Source of the DNA: Macrothele yani
Lineage: Eukaryota > Arthropoda > Arachnida > Araneae > Macrothelidae
Assembly: GCA_039090855.1 (NCBI GenBank)
Contig: CM077012.1
Coordinates: 140,960,541 to 141,024,540, forward strand
Direction of reading: 5' to 3'
Length of the DNA: 64,000 nt
Below are positions 44,640 to 59,811 of the stretch, piece by piece. Positions within the stretch are counted from its first letter, which is position 1. Each line of letters opens with the position of its first letter. Both the position numbers and the translations under genes were made by a program. A model generated the notes under the pieces. The model was given only the letters and a program-made list of their open reading frames with translations. It did not search any database and was not told the DNA's origin.

Positions 44640-46209
44640 GATGAAGTGTTTGTTCCACCTCTGTGTCTTGTTTTGTAGTACGGAAGCCGCATTTTTGGTT
44701 CAAATAGACTAGTCCCATTTTGACAGTTTCTTGGAAACTTCGCATTTGTGTAACGCTAGTGCCGCCAATATTTTGATAAAGGAATCAAAAATTAGAGTAG
44801 GAGTTTTAGAAGTTTTTTTGCAAAGACACTAAAACGATAGAAAACTGGAGCAAGTCTAACTGTAGACGCTAATTATTTTGAATGATATCAACTGATTAAA
44901 CCAATATACCCCGAAATTAATGATAGTGATTTGAATTAACATTTCAATACTACGAATTCATTATTTGAAGGCAGTTTAATAGTGCTAAAATAGTAGTTGA
45001 AAACGAAAAACTGATCGCTCTTCCATCACGACGTATCTGTTTGCTTTAATTGAGAAAGCACCCCCACCACAGGAACATAATTTCTAAAGACCAACTACTA
45101 ATAGAATGTTTCCTTGAGCGTCAGTTTGAGCCTCTCCAATAGATTTATGAAGAGGATATCCCGTGTACCATGGAGCCATCAACAGCGTGAGTGATACAAG
45201 AAATATAAGTGTAAATAACAAGCTTACGAGTTTATGCACCACTAAAATAAATGCGAAACTCATTTCTTGGAGATAAAGAGGATCCCACAAACATCCAGCA
45301 AGGGCACTGCTATCGCGCTACTGGTTAGCGGAGGCGACCATATATCATGTTGCATGACTGCACGAAACTTAGCATGCGGAAGAAAAGATTGCTTTGCAGA
45401 AGTTGACGCAAGCGATCTTGTAACCGTTTGTGAAATTTTACGTGTGAGTCATCAGAATCAGTTAGTCAAATGGGTTGCAGGGAATCTTCCTTTCGCAGAA
45501 GATCATTGGTCGTATTTCGCGAAAGATCTTCAAAGGGAGATTTAGCCATGGAATACACAAGTGAATTCCTTGAGCAGAATTCAGTTACACGCACTATATG
45601 ATATACTCCAGCGATGTGTTCCTGATCTCTAACTCGTTCTTGTGACTATCTACCTCATGCGCTAGCTAGAAATTGTGTTATCGTGCAACAGTAGCATTTA
45701 TTACCTATCAGCTATGATGTAATTCAGGGTTCAATATATAGTTTATAATTTGACAACGTTAAAGTAAACAAACTTGCATGTAAACATCCAAGTTCGACGA
45801 TTTGAAACTGTACACCTCCTGAGAAGTCAGGTAACAGATTCAAGTAGATCTGACTAATCATAATAGAACATTTTCACAACTCAAAAACGTAATACACTAA
45901 TTTTATTTAACAAATAAATAAACTAATGATCAATCGTAACAAAATGACAATGCTTAATAACGTCGTTATCCTTAACACAGCACACCTCTCAGATAGATTT
46001 GACTGTCTGCCAGTGATGCCACAAGAAAATGCAAACTTAGGAGTTTTGACATGACTTTACGTACGGAAAGCAAACTAGAGGTGAGAAAAATTGAAGATTA
46101 AATACGTAATACGCGTCACACAAATAAGAACATTTTCATAAATAATACAAGTGATCAACTTTGCCGTTCCGGTTCCCGAGGAATCAGATGCGCCGGCTTC
46201 TGGTTAATC
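44640..46209. other. No gene identified; one 92-codon open frame
   Basis: The plus-strand frame 45267-45545 is open for 92 codons, including 'GRKDCFAEVDASDLVTVCEI' and 'LPFAEDHWSYFAKDLQREI'. I do not recognise it, and it has no neighbours or splice context that would make it a gene. It may be an exon or chance. Confidence 0.3.
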
Positions 46210-46310
46210 GCTCGAGTCTGAGTTTTAATGACCACCATAAGCTACTTGAAGAGGGCTATGACAGTAACACCTCTTAAATACCTTAATTTAGGGCCACTGA
46301 TTCCATTAGA
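46210..46310 (-). mobile_element. Partial SINE remnant
   Basis: Shares 'tttaatgaccaccataagc', 'gggctat', 'ccttaatttagggccactgattcca' with the SINE body in reverse. The tRNA head is missing. Confidence 0.7.
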
Positions 46311-46799
46311 AGGCAGTTTGGTAGAACTTGGGAAAGCTATAAGCACCTCCCCCGAAGAAAAAGTAATTTCCAATAAATGTTCTATAATGGTAATAAAAAG
46401 TATCAAGCAAGAGAAAATATACTTGCTACAAAGAGGTTTGATGGCATATCCAAATAAATTAAGTAATAAAAAACCTGAAGATAAAAATACTAACGTGTAT
46501 CCTGGTATGTAATTGAAAGTTTTGTGCTCTGCCCGAGTAAAATTTACACTGATCTACAAATAAAAACTTTTTTACCCTACAAGAAATAATGCACGATTTT
46601 AATCGTACTTTTTATGCTGAATTCAAATATCAAATATTGTTACTACTGTACCTTGCAAAAGTTCTATCACGCAATGTTCAGTAGTGACACACGGTTTAAG
46701 TTTGAATAAATCTTACATTTACATGCACCTATAAAAGATAAATTATCTAAAACATAAAAAGTGATGACTTCCTGTTTTTTTGTTTTTTTTTTGCTTGTT

Positions 46800-47580
46800 A
46801 AATGTCTTATGTGTTCAGCAGCAGTCGGACAGCATGTTGGGACCCCACTTTCCCTGGTACCACTTTACCATGGTCGAAATGTCTTGAAATCTCTCGCCAG
46901 ATTCGTCGCTAACAGCGCGTAGATTCTCTGGAAAGAAATCCAAGTGAGAGTCCAGAAAATGGACTTTAGGGACATTATATACTACAGCTACGTACGAATC
47001 CAAGAGTTCATACACTAAATCACGATAATTTTCTGCCTTAAAATTTTCCCAAAACTTTTTAATAATACTTTGGAAGGACTTGCGTAACCTGTTTTTACAA
47101 CTTGGTTCAACTTTTCATATTTTTCATCCTGTATCAACTCCCTTACTTGAGTTGAGGGATTACAAAAAATTACTTCCTTAATTTTGGTTTCACTAATTCT
47201 GGGGTATTTTTCTTTTAAAAATATGTGAATCCAGCTCTCTTTTGGTCGATTGCCTTGTCAAAGCTTTCCATAAGTCCTAGTATAATGTGTAGGGGAGTAA
47301 GTAAACATTTTCGGGGCTAACAAATTGAGAAATTACAATTTCCTTCTCTAGAGTTAGTAAATCACGTTTCGGTCAGTCGTTTCTCGTATAATGTCTTCTG
47401 TATCTACTAACCCATTCACGTAGGAAACAAAATTTTGTGTATCCAACATGCAAACCAAGCAAAAGAGCAATAATTTCGAATTGCCACAGATATTCGAAGC
47501 ACATGTTACACACCTGATACAAGGGGCCAACTCTTATCTTGGTCACCAACATTACAACCAGAAGAAAGCTCATAACACTT
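46800..47580 (-). pseudogene. Broken copy of an unnamed dispersed arthropod protein family
   Basis: The minus-strand translation, across frameshifts and stops, gives in order 'WQFEIIALLLGLHVGYTKFC', 'REWVSRYRRHYTRND', 'WPKRDLL', 'GLMESFDKAIDQKRAGFTYF', 'LKEKYPRISETKIKEVIFCN', 'STQVRELIQDEKYEKL', 'AENYRDLVYELLDSY', 'PKVHFLDSHLDFFPENLRAV', 'SDESGERFQDISTMVKWYQG', 'LSDCCWT'. From memory these blocks fit an uncharacterised protein family repeated in many arthropod genomes, with no known function. The blocks are collinear and cover much of the C-terminal half. I see no transposon ends around it. Confidence 0.72.
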
Positions 47581-48141
47581 TTTAATAAACAAGGTTAAGT
47601 TTAATCTCTGCGCTTTTAAGATTACTTCACCTCACACGTAACAGAAAGTATCAGGGTGTCTTACACACTTTCTTGGCATAATGACACGATTCGAAACATA
47701 CCATTATTGTGCAAGTTATTATTCACTTCGAAAAGATTACGCAACACTGAGAATTTTCTGAAAATCTAAAGGTTAAAAAGTTGCACCGCTCGTAGGTTTG
47801 AACGTCATTACGAGCACAACAGCTTGCTAAATTCCGATTTTATGGAAATGTAGCAAAACAATTCCAAAACGAATCAAAATGTACTTTTTTTAAAGAGAAC
47901 AAAAAACGAAGCATCCCCAAGAAAGTTGTTCCACCCTGAAGAAACTCCACATGCTAGTACCTCAAATACCTCAGGGTCAAATACGCCAATGATTAAAGAA
48001 TAGCGACCAATGACAAAATAGTGGCCCACCACAGCGCATCGAGGAGGGTTTATCAAGAGTAAAGCTCGCGCGCAGAGACAATTGTGACAACGGATTGCGC
48101 TTGTATTGACCTCCACGGATTGTGAGGATACCTCGAGTCTG

Positions 48142-48866
48142 GTGAACATCCGTTTCCCCTAATCCATTTCCCCTAATTCCCGCTTCCCCTAATCACGTTT
48201 ACCCCAATGGCGTTTCCCCGAAATCGCTTTTACCCGAATTCCCATTTCCCCTAATTTTGTTTCCCCCAATGGCGTTTCCCCGAAATCGCTTTTACCCGAA
48301 TTCCCATTTCCCCTAATTTCGTTTCCCGCAATGGCGTTTCCCCGAAATCGCTTTTACCCGAATTCCCATTTCCCCTAATTTCGTTTGCCCTAATCTCGTT
48401 TCCCCTAATTCGCATTTGCCCTAAACACGTTTACCCCAATGGCGTTTCCCCTAAATCGCTTTTACCCGAATTCCCATTTCCCCTAATTTCGTTTCCCCTA
48501 AATCTCGTTTCCTTTAATCAGCATTTGCCCTAAACACGTTAACCCCAATGGCGTTTCCCCGAAATCGCTTTTACCCTAATTTCGTTTCCCCTAATCTCGG
48601 TTCCCCTAAATCTCGTTTCCCCTAAATCTCGTTTCCCCTAATTCGCATTCGCCCTAAACACGTTTACCCCAATGGCGTTTCCCCGAAATCGCTTTTACCC
48701 AAATTCTCAATTCCCCTAAATCTCATTTTCCCCAATTCACGTTTGCCCTAAACACGTTTGTCTGTATCAAAGTTTCCCCTAAAAACGTTTGCTGTATCAA
48801 GTTTGTTCTAATTCTCCTTTGCCTTGATTCGCGTTTTCCCCAATTCATGTTTGTCCTGATTTTCGT
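48142..48866 (+). repeat. Left minisatellite arm
   Basis: A tandem array of about 12-16-base units, mostly CCCCTAATTTCGTTT and variants, arranged in a higher-order pattern. The block AATGGCGTTTCCCC recurs at 48206, 48268, 48330, 48438, 48547 and 48671. The inner end degenerates ('gtatcaagtttgttctaattc', 'caattcatgtttgtcc'). Confidence 0.95.
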
Positions 48867-51250
48867 TGAGTGAAATAAAACGTTTCTTTTATCGCCAAAA
48901 TTCAGGGAAAAAAATCGGATTTATCGTGAAATTCAGGAAAAAAATCGTTGTATGTAATTTTTTATCGTCAAATTCAGGAAAATATATGTATATTTAATCA
49001 TCATCATCAACCATTTTCAATCTACTGCTATAGATGAATAAAGATCTCACCAAGTTTCTTCCACTACGGTCTGTTTTGCCCCACTCTCCACCATCTCACT
49101 CCCGCATGCTTTCGAATTTCATCCACTCATCTCCAATGTGGTCTTCTTCTGGGTCTTTTCCTGTCCCTTGGAGTCCAATCTAAAATTTTGGCTGTCCGTC
49201 GATGGTCCGTTCTTCTGGCAACATGTCCAGCCGATTGCCGTTTCAGGGATTTTACTCTGCTCATGATGTCTTCCACTCTTGTCATTTTTCTGATCCACGA
49301 GTTCCTCTTCTTATCGCTCCTGGTTACACCAAGCATGCACCTCTCCATGCTTCTTTGAGTTAAGGTCCACGTCTCTGCACCATACGTAAGCACTGGAAGG
49401 ATGCATTGATCAAACACTTTTATTTTAAGACATAATGGCATATTGCTCTTGAAAATTATGCTGTTTCTTCCAAAAGCTCTCCAGGCAAGTTTTGTACGCC
49501 GATTAATTTCTTCATCAATGTGACCCTCACTTGATATCTGCTGTCCAAGATAAACATACGTGTCTGTTATCTCCAGCTTTCCTCCATCAATCGATAAATC
49601 TTTATTTCTTGTAAAAGCATTGAACATCACTTTTGTCTTCTGAAAGTTCATTTTTAATCTCACTTCTTTACTCTTGTCAGCATTTTAAAACAACATTTTT
49701 TAATACACATTTTGAAGATCATGACGCGCAACGCAGCAGTGATGAATATCCAGAAATTAAGTTTGTATATATATAACATTGAACATGACGGGCGTCTCTT
49801 GAACTAATCTAACCAAAAATTATCTTCTATTGGTACATATTCAAATAAATTGTATAAAACTGAAAGTAGAATTCGAAATAATTGGTTTTCGTATTAAATG
49901 AAATTATAAATGAAATTATTTTTCCTATAAATTAAAAACTAAAGCTTTTAGAAAGCACACAAACAAACGTAGTTTCAGGTAAAATTAACTTTTGTAGCTT
50001 TTGTTTTTCTTTTTGTTACAAATTTTATAACAATGTCCAAATTGTCTAAGTCTGTAGCAATTTTGTTTTAATTACTAACGAAAAAAAAAAGTCCTTGCTG
50101 TTTCACATTTAATCAGAAGTAACTTTTCATATTTCTAAGTTTGGAAAACGATCTATCGGCGTAAGCCACTGCTACAGACAGTAAAAATTTGAAAAGAGGA
50201 TTTTGTGCACCTTATTGCCGCTATCAATTCTCAGGAACGAAAAAGGGGGCATTGTAATTTTTTTTTAAATTACAAAAATTTCTCTTTATCCTTTTTGGAT
50301 TTTAAGTTCAACAGAAAGAAAAGGAAAGATGTTTATTTTCAGGCAGTGTAAAACTCCATAAAATCCAAAACAAATTTCGTTTAACTTAACATTGTACACG
50401 TGTGTCCCCCCCCCGACAGTTTTTTTGAAGCAGCACATGCCCTTATATAATTTGTTGACTTGTAGGTTGTAAATGCTGAAAATCTCCCGATCAGACCAGA
50501 AATTCTTTATATTTTATACTTTTGGCGTTATCCCCCTTCCCCCCGAAAGGTTTCGTGAGGCAGCAGATGCCCTCAGATAATTAATTGCAGACTTGCAGTT
50601 TGTAAATCCTGAAATCTTTTGTTCAGTTGTAGATCATAAACATTTTTTTTAAGAATTACATTAATAAATCGCAATTAAGAAAAGACGAAATTACGGAAAC
50701 TATGTGATTCAGATAACCAACTTCCAAGAACGTGGCCACGAAGCGGTCGAAAACGCAATTTTTATACAGCCTGTTAAAATTTTTGTGGCCAGTTCTCCTA
50801 CACCCAATCAGTGATGGTGCTAACTGAGAAAACATTCAAACAGGACAAACTGACGTCTACTGTTAAGGGGGAACTCAATTAGCAAAAGGCATTTCCACGG
50901 CTCATGCTTAGAGTCTCGTACGGTGGGGAGAAGGAAATGGTCTGGTACGCTAAGAACTCTTAAAAAGTGGGCCTTCTGCGTTCACAATTCTAGCGAATGC
51001 TTTTCAATAGTATCTCTTGCTTTAATAAAAGTTTAATGCGATGTAGTACTTTATCTGTGAGGAAGGGTAGCGGAAGGGGGGGTCCGTGACAGATACAATG
51101 GCTGCGTTAAGGACTAATCGTATAATGGTCCTCACCATGTGCACTTCTTTACACTTCTGTTGGCATGGTTATCGACATCATCAACAAGAAAGGAAAGAAT
51201 AATTCTCTTGAGATATCAAGACCCACCGTTTTATTTCGGTTAATAAAAAC
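48867..51250. other. Interior of the foldback-like element
   Basis: About 2.4 kb between the arms, AT-rich, with no recognisable transposase on either strand. It holds a LINE 3' fragment (48997-49685) and two diverged direct copies of a segment of about 100 bp (about 50399-50500 and 50526-50625, each with a C-run, 'gcagcanatgccct' and 'gttgtaaat'/'gtttgtaaat'). Confidence 0.6.
48997..49685 (-). mobile_element. RTE LINE 3' fragment inside the foldback-like element
   Basis: The minus strand encodes 'MRLKMNFQKTKVMFNAFTRN', 'LEITDTYVYLGQQISSEGHI', 'LKIKVFDQCILPVLTYGAET', 'SWIRKMTRVEDIMSRVKSLK', 'PRDRKRPRRRPHWR', nearly without lesions, with the ATGATG-type tail at 48997. It is very close to the copy at 56109-58272. 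Confidence 0.92.
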
Positions 51251-52066
51251 CAAACATGAATTAGGGCAAACGCGAATTAGGAAAAACTTGATACGGGCAA
51301 ACGTGAAATAGGGAAAACGAGATTAGGGCAAACGAAATTAGGGGAAATGGGAATTCAGGTAAAAGCGATTTCGGGGAAACGCCATTGGGGTAAACGTGTT
51401 TAGAGCAAACGTGAATTAGGGGAAATGAGATTTAGGGGAAACGAGATTATGGGAAACGAAATTAGGGGAAATGGGAATTCGGGTAAAAGCGATTTCGGGG
51501 AAACGCCATTGGGGTAAACGCGTTTAGGGCAAAAGGGAATTAGGGGAAACGAGGATTAGGGGAAACGAGATTAGGACAAACGAAATTAGGGGAAATGGGA
51601 ATTCGGGTAAAAGCGATTTCGGGGAAACGCCATTGGGGTAAACGTGTTTAGGGCAAATGCGAATTAGGGGAAACGAGATTTAGGGGAAACGAAATTAGGG
51701 GAAACGAAATTAGGGGAAACGAAATTAGGGGAAACGAAATTAGGGGAAACGAAATTAGGGGAAACGAAATTAGGGGAAATGAGAATTCGGGTAAAAGCGA
51801 TTTCGGGGAAACGCCATTGAGGTAAACGCGTTTAGGGCAAAAGGGAATTAGGGCAAACGAAATTAGGGCAAACGAAATTAGGGCAAACGAAATTAGGGCA
51901 AACGAAATTAGGGCAAACGAAATTAGGTTAAACGAAATTAGGGCAAACGAAATTAGGGGAAATGGGAATTCGGGTAAAAGCGATTTCGGGGAAACGCCAT
52001 TGGGGTAAACGTGATTAGGGCAAACGGGAATTAGGGGAAATGGATTAGGGGAAATGAGGCTACGCG
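51251..52066 (-). repeat. Right minisatellite arm
   Basis: The inverse of the left arm: units such as GGGGAAACGAAATTA and GGGCAAACGAAATTA. The block AACGCCATTG is repeated at about 51379, 51503, 51627, 51811 and 51995 (spacings 124, 124, 184, 184). Homogeneous runs of six or more identical units lie at about 51677-51775 and 51850-51957. Confidence 0.95.
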
Positions 52067-52129
52067 TCGAGTCTGATCCGTGCACAATATGAGCGAGTTT
52101 GAGAGAGAGGAAATAAACGGAATGAGAGA

Positions 52130-53090
52130 GTCCCGTTGGTCAAGTCGGCGTATCGACACGCATTAGGGGTCGGAGCGACGCGACAATCGAACGATGTTGG
52201 CACTAATGGGTCGAGGACGGCACATCCTTACAATAGGCGCGCAGTGGATTGCCTAGGGCAACGACAGAACGCGAGGATCAACGTCAACTATCCGTGGTTA
52301 TGTTGTGTCGTCTACAGGTACAGAAGTGGCCATCCGGATAGTTTCCAGACGATTTGTGGCGCGGCGGCCACTCTGCCACCTCCCACTGACCAGCAAGCAT
52401 CGCCGGCACCGGCTGCAGTAGTGTCGGGCCCGATCAACGTGGGATAGTGTCCAGTAGCGTCGCGTTGTTTTCAGTGATGAAGTCACGGTTTGCACTTGGC
52501 GCCTATGACCAACGCATACCAGTCCGGAAACTAGCCGTCCAGCGCATACCAGTCTGGAAACTAGCCGTCCAGCGCATACCAGTCTGGAAACTAGCCGTCT
52601 AACGCACGGATTCTGCCTTTACCTTGGAACGGCACGTGGCTCGCACACCGGAAGCGAATGTCTGAGGAGCCATTTCCTACGATAGCAGGACACCCTTGGT
52701 AGTCCTCCGCACCACCCTCACGGCTCAACGGTACGTCGAAGACATTCTACGACCTGTTGTGTTGCCATTCCTGTCGAAGCACGACACAGCAATTTTTCAA
52801 AAGTATAAAGCCCGGCCACACAAGGCACGACTCTCCCAGGCCTGCCTCGGTAATGTAGACAACCTTCCATGGCCAGCTCTATCGCTCAACCTCTCACTGA
52901 TCGAATATGTTTGGGACATGGGGTGCCACTACGCTTATCCTAGAATGTCGGGAACTGGACCACAATTTAGACACCATCTGTCATGCTATACCACAGGACA
53001 GTATCCGTGAACTGTATGCGTCTATGTCACGCCGGGTAACAGCTTATATCCGAGCCAGAGGTGGAGTTACGACGTATTGACTTGTTGAAC
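52130..53090 (+). mobile_element. Tc1-like remnant of the DD32E family
   Basis: Related to the element at 6532-7960. Blocks: 'VALFSVMKSRFALGAYD' near 52460-52512 (first Asp region, altered), 'RTTLTAQRYVEDILRPVVLP' at 52708-52767, 'IFQKYKARPHKARLSQA' (52790-52840; catalytic Asp replaced by Tyr), 'LPWPALSLNLSLIEYVWDMG' (52863-52922). The spacing between the second acid position and Glu is again 32. Terminal repeats were not found. Confidence 0.82.
52512..52602 (+). repeat. 30-bp minisatellite in a transposase remnant
   Basis: Three copies of about 30 bp ('cgcataccagtctggaaactagccgtcca') start at 52513, 52543 and 52573. They derive from transposase coding sequence just after the first catalytic block. 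Confidence 0.92.
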
Positions 53091-53650
53091 CGTGTAGCTG
53101 TTTTATCCAAATAGATGGCTTAACAGCTCTGAATAGCAATAATTTCCTTTCCTATACATGTACACATTCTACATACCGATTTTCATCTCGATTACAGGAT
53201 TGCCTTCTGGGTTGTTAGTTTTTTTTTTTTTTTTTCGCAAAGAGTATATTACCAAAGCAGGAAATTTAGCAAATATTTTCTTACGGTATTTCCGAAATGC
53301 AGGGGCGGAAAAGTGTGAGAGTGATTATTTGAAAGAAGTTAATGTGAATGTGTGTGTCTGTGTATGTGTAATTTCTACACTTCATAGATTTCCGTGCTGC
53401 ACTGGTCGGTTTGGAAGTAGAACTGAACAGTAAAGTTTCATTTAGTGAAAAGTATTTAAGTATTCCCTTTATTGAAATTCAAAACAGAAGTTAATGTATG
53501 CTTTTAAGCAGATTTATATAAATTACAAAATTTCACTTCGCTTCACTTTCATGAAATCTTTAGCTCGCTACTACAACTTGACGTCTCTTTCACACTGACG
53601 TTCCTCTTGGACTTATCACTCGAAGATTATTTGCTTGACCAGGTAGTATA
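53091..53650. other. No gene seen
   Basis: Contains a poly-T run (53219-53236) and a short TG run (53343-53370). Confidence 0.4.
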
Positions 53651-54532
53651 CGTAGTGCGATCAAAAAGTTCCGAAACTAGGTACGTAGCGCGCCAACAGA
53701 TTGCAGTACGCAGATGCGTGAGCAGCGGTAGAGGGCAGTGACCTTCATGAGACATTGTGCCGAGAGGAGTCGTTCTGTGAACATCGCGAGCTGTGTTACA
53801 CGATATTTAGTGACCACGTGCAGAACACGGCTGCGATTTGGGTATGGACTGCAAACTAGAGCAGCGAGCGAACATCAAACTCGGCAAATCGTTCCTGTCG
53901 TGGGTCATCACTGTGGACGAGATTTGGGTGTACGGTTACGACCCGGAGAGCAAATAACAGTCGTCGCAGTGGAAGAGCCCGGCATCTCCACGACCGAAGA
54001 AAAGCATGGTCATTATGTTCGACATTCGTGGAGTTGTGCACCGTGATATCGTCCCCCAGGGCCAGACAGTCACCACCCTTTTTTACTGTGACGTTCTGCG
54101 GAGTCTTAGGGAGAACATTCGTCGCAAACGACCTGAAATGTGGCGCATGAGCAATTTCTTGCTCCATCATGACAATGCAGCATCTCACAGAGCGTTAGCA
54201 ACACGCCAGTTTTGCAGCCGCAACAGCATGATTACCTTTCCTCACCCGCCGCATTTGGCCCCTGCGACTTCTTTCTGTTCCCGAAAATGAAGCTGAAGCT
54301 CAAGGGTCACCGTTTTGAAACCGTGGAAGAGATCCAGCGCGAATCGCAGACGGTGCTTGACACGCTTCGCGAACAGAACTTCCAGGGAGCATTCCAACAG
54401 TGGCAAAAACGCTGGCAGCGGTGTATCGCTGCTCAAGGAGACTACTTTGAGGGAGATACATAGCCTAACTTAAGTAATGTAAGTACTTTGTTGTATATCG
54501 GCCTAGTCTCGGAACATTTTGATCGGACCTCG
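53651..54532 (+). mobile_element. Internally deleted mariner
   Basis: TA flanks (53649-53650 and 54533-54534). The left end is CGTAGTGCGATCAAAAAGTT and the right end reversed is CGAGGTCCGATCAAAATGTT. It is 882 bp, against about 1.3 kb for a full mariner. Confidence 0.93.
53850..54463 (+). pseudogene. Mariner transposase, N-terminus deleted
   Basis: The catalytic half remains: 'FLSWVITVDEIWVYGYDPES' (first Asp, 53916-53918), 'MVIMFDIRGVVHRDIVPQGQ', 'LLHHDNAASHRALATRQF' (second Asp, 54172-54174), then a small deletion and frameshift removing the YSPD segment, and 'GPCDFFLFPKMKLKLKGHRF' (third Asp, 54266-54268). It ends QGDYFEGDT at 54463. The helix-turn-helix domain of about 120 residues is missing. 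All three catalytic Asp survive. Confidence 0.9.
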
Positions 54533-54639
54533 TATACGAACATTTTATTCGGAAGTATCCTTTCACAAAATCTAATTATTATTAAATATTTGGGATACTG
54601 ATATGTTTTGAACGACGGGTTTTATTTCGAAGTCTTAGC

Positions 54640-54995
54640 GCATTTGCTATTGCAGTCGGGAGGTTGGGGGTCCGGTGGGACTGCAGCCACCAGAATCTGT
54701 AACCACGCTCCGTCCATGCTCCTTCAAGGGGTGGGGCTGGGGGGGGGGGTGTAGCGCCGTAGAGTAAGTGCAGTACCCATGCCTCATCCGGCATTCGAGT
54801 CTAGGCTCAGTTCAGATAACGAGCCAGAAGTTAGGTGTCTGGCAACTTAGGCACCGGATTAGTGGCTCGGGTTCGAGTGGCGTACGGGACACGAGTACAG
54901 TGTTTGTCCTCCTGAAATCAGCGACCCTAAATTACGGATTGGAGACTTTACAAAATTAGATGCCTCCAGGGGACATTTAACCCCGAAATGGGGTG
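54640..54995. mobile_element. SINE-like relic, possibly two overlapping copies
   Basis: 'ggctcgggttcgagtggc' near 54862 resembles a B box. The following 'cagcgaccctaaattacgg...gggacatttaacccc' resembles the SINE body in plus orientation. Upstream, 'catccggcattcgagtctagg' resembles a reversed B box. Boundaries are not clear. Confidence 0.45.
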
Positions 54996-54999
54996 TAAA

Positions 55000-56048
55000 A
55001 AAACTCAAGCAATTTGTAACAGCCGTAACTGAGAAAATGTGGGCACACAAACGACCCAACCTGCTCATCGTTACACACATTAGAGTAGATTCCGGTTAAA
55101 TGGGCCATCTGTTAACACGGTTACTACACCTTTCAGAGAATCGAGACAGGGTTGCTGCGTTTCCTCTTGGCGCAGCCAAAGTTGAACCTTGATCCCAACA
55201 GAGAAGAGTATGTTGCTTATTACAGATTGGGATGAAAAGTTGGTTTTGCATTCCACTCTCAGGATAAAAAGTGGCACCAACTGTTAGGGAAAATATAGCT
55301 TCTCTTGATACGGTGCAGTCATTATTTTTTTAGTCGTGAAATAGATGCAACTAGAAAATTACAAAACATCGTTCACAGTTCTCTTTTTCCTCTGAATTAG
55401 AAATTTTAAACAGGCAAAATTTAGTGAATATTTTACTGCACACTGATGCAACTAGTGGACAAACTGTTTTGAAAACAGCGATGTTTTTTAGAAAAGGATG
55501 TGCAATAGGAGTACTGAATATAAAACAAAATCGTGTTAAGACTTACTAAGTTGTGTTTTTTCGTATATTGAAAACGGGAAATCGCACATAATTTCTCAAT
55601 TTTTTTTCATAATGAAATTACGATAAAAAGTTTATTACTAAATTCAAAATAGGCATGGGCTGGGCAGCAAGAAAATTATTCACGTGTGTATGTCTCACAT
55701 TACAAATTAGCGTAATCTAAAATTCAGAGTTCATTTTTTTCCTTTGCGAGGCATTCGAAATCTGAATTTTACAACGTTTAACATTTTGAAGTTTCTTTTA
55801 TACGTTTTTAAGACGATTCCCTAGAAAAATGTATAACCGAGGTTCCACTGTGTGTGCGTGTGTATGTGTACAAAATCATTAAAAAATCCGTAAGCTGGAG
55901 CAACTGATTCAGAAAACCGAAAGAAGAGATGTTCAAACAAACCGGAAGAAAATAAAAAAGGATTATAGAACTATGGCATCCATGGCTTCATCAAGGGCTA
56001 GGCACAGATAACACCCGCATATCTCTATGAAGACCAAAAAAACGGGAC

Positions 56049-56050
<2 letters not shown>
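55000..56050. other. No gene seen
   Basis: AT-rich sequence ending in a long (TA)n tract. Confidence 0.4.

Positions 56051-56108
<58 letters not shown>
56051..56108. repeat. (TA)n tract at the 3' end of a LINE
   Basis: About 29 TA units directly abut the ATGATG tail of the LINE at 56109. Confidence 0.95.

Positions 56109-59811
<3,703 letters not shown>

Larger units (their letters stand above)
48133..52075. mobile_element. Foldback-like element with inverted minisatellite arms
   Basis: The 9-bp direct repeat TCGAGTCTG occurs at 48133-48141 and 52067-52075, just outside two minisatellite arms that are inverse copies of each other. Outer ends match as inverted repeats from GTTTCCCCTAATCCATTTCC (left, 48151-48170) with ATTTCCCCTAATCCATTTCC at the right, reversed. 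The last 10-11 bases beyond do not match well. Drosophila Foldback elements have long inverted repeats built of short tandem units and 9-bp duplications, and Mutator-like elements also duplicate 9 bp. No transposase was found inside. Confidence 0.8.

Noticed and set aside
45267..45545. A possible small gene of 92 codons
   Set aside because: The frame looks mildly protein-like but I know no relative, and there is no supporting context; left as unassigned.
48142..48866. Telomere-like CCCTAA repeats
   Set aside because: The CCCCTAAT words occur inside 15-base units with other bases and in two inverted blocks; they do not form a pure TTAGG or TTAGGG array.
51677..51957. Regular short repeats that could suggest a CRISPR array
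   Set aside because: Units are directly adjacent with no unique spacers, and the sequence is from an animal genome.
51648..52085. Open frame of 145 codons with repeated Phe-Pro-Leu-Ile-Ser units on the minus strand
   Set aside because: It is the 15-base minisatellite of the right arm read in one frame; the matching left arm is not open in the same way, so it is not a gene.
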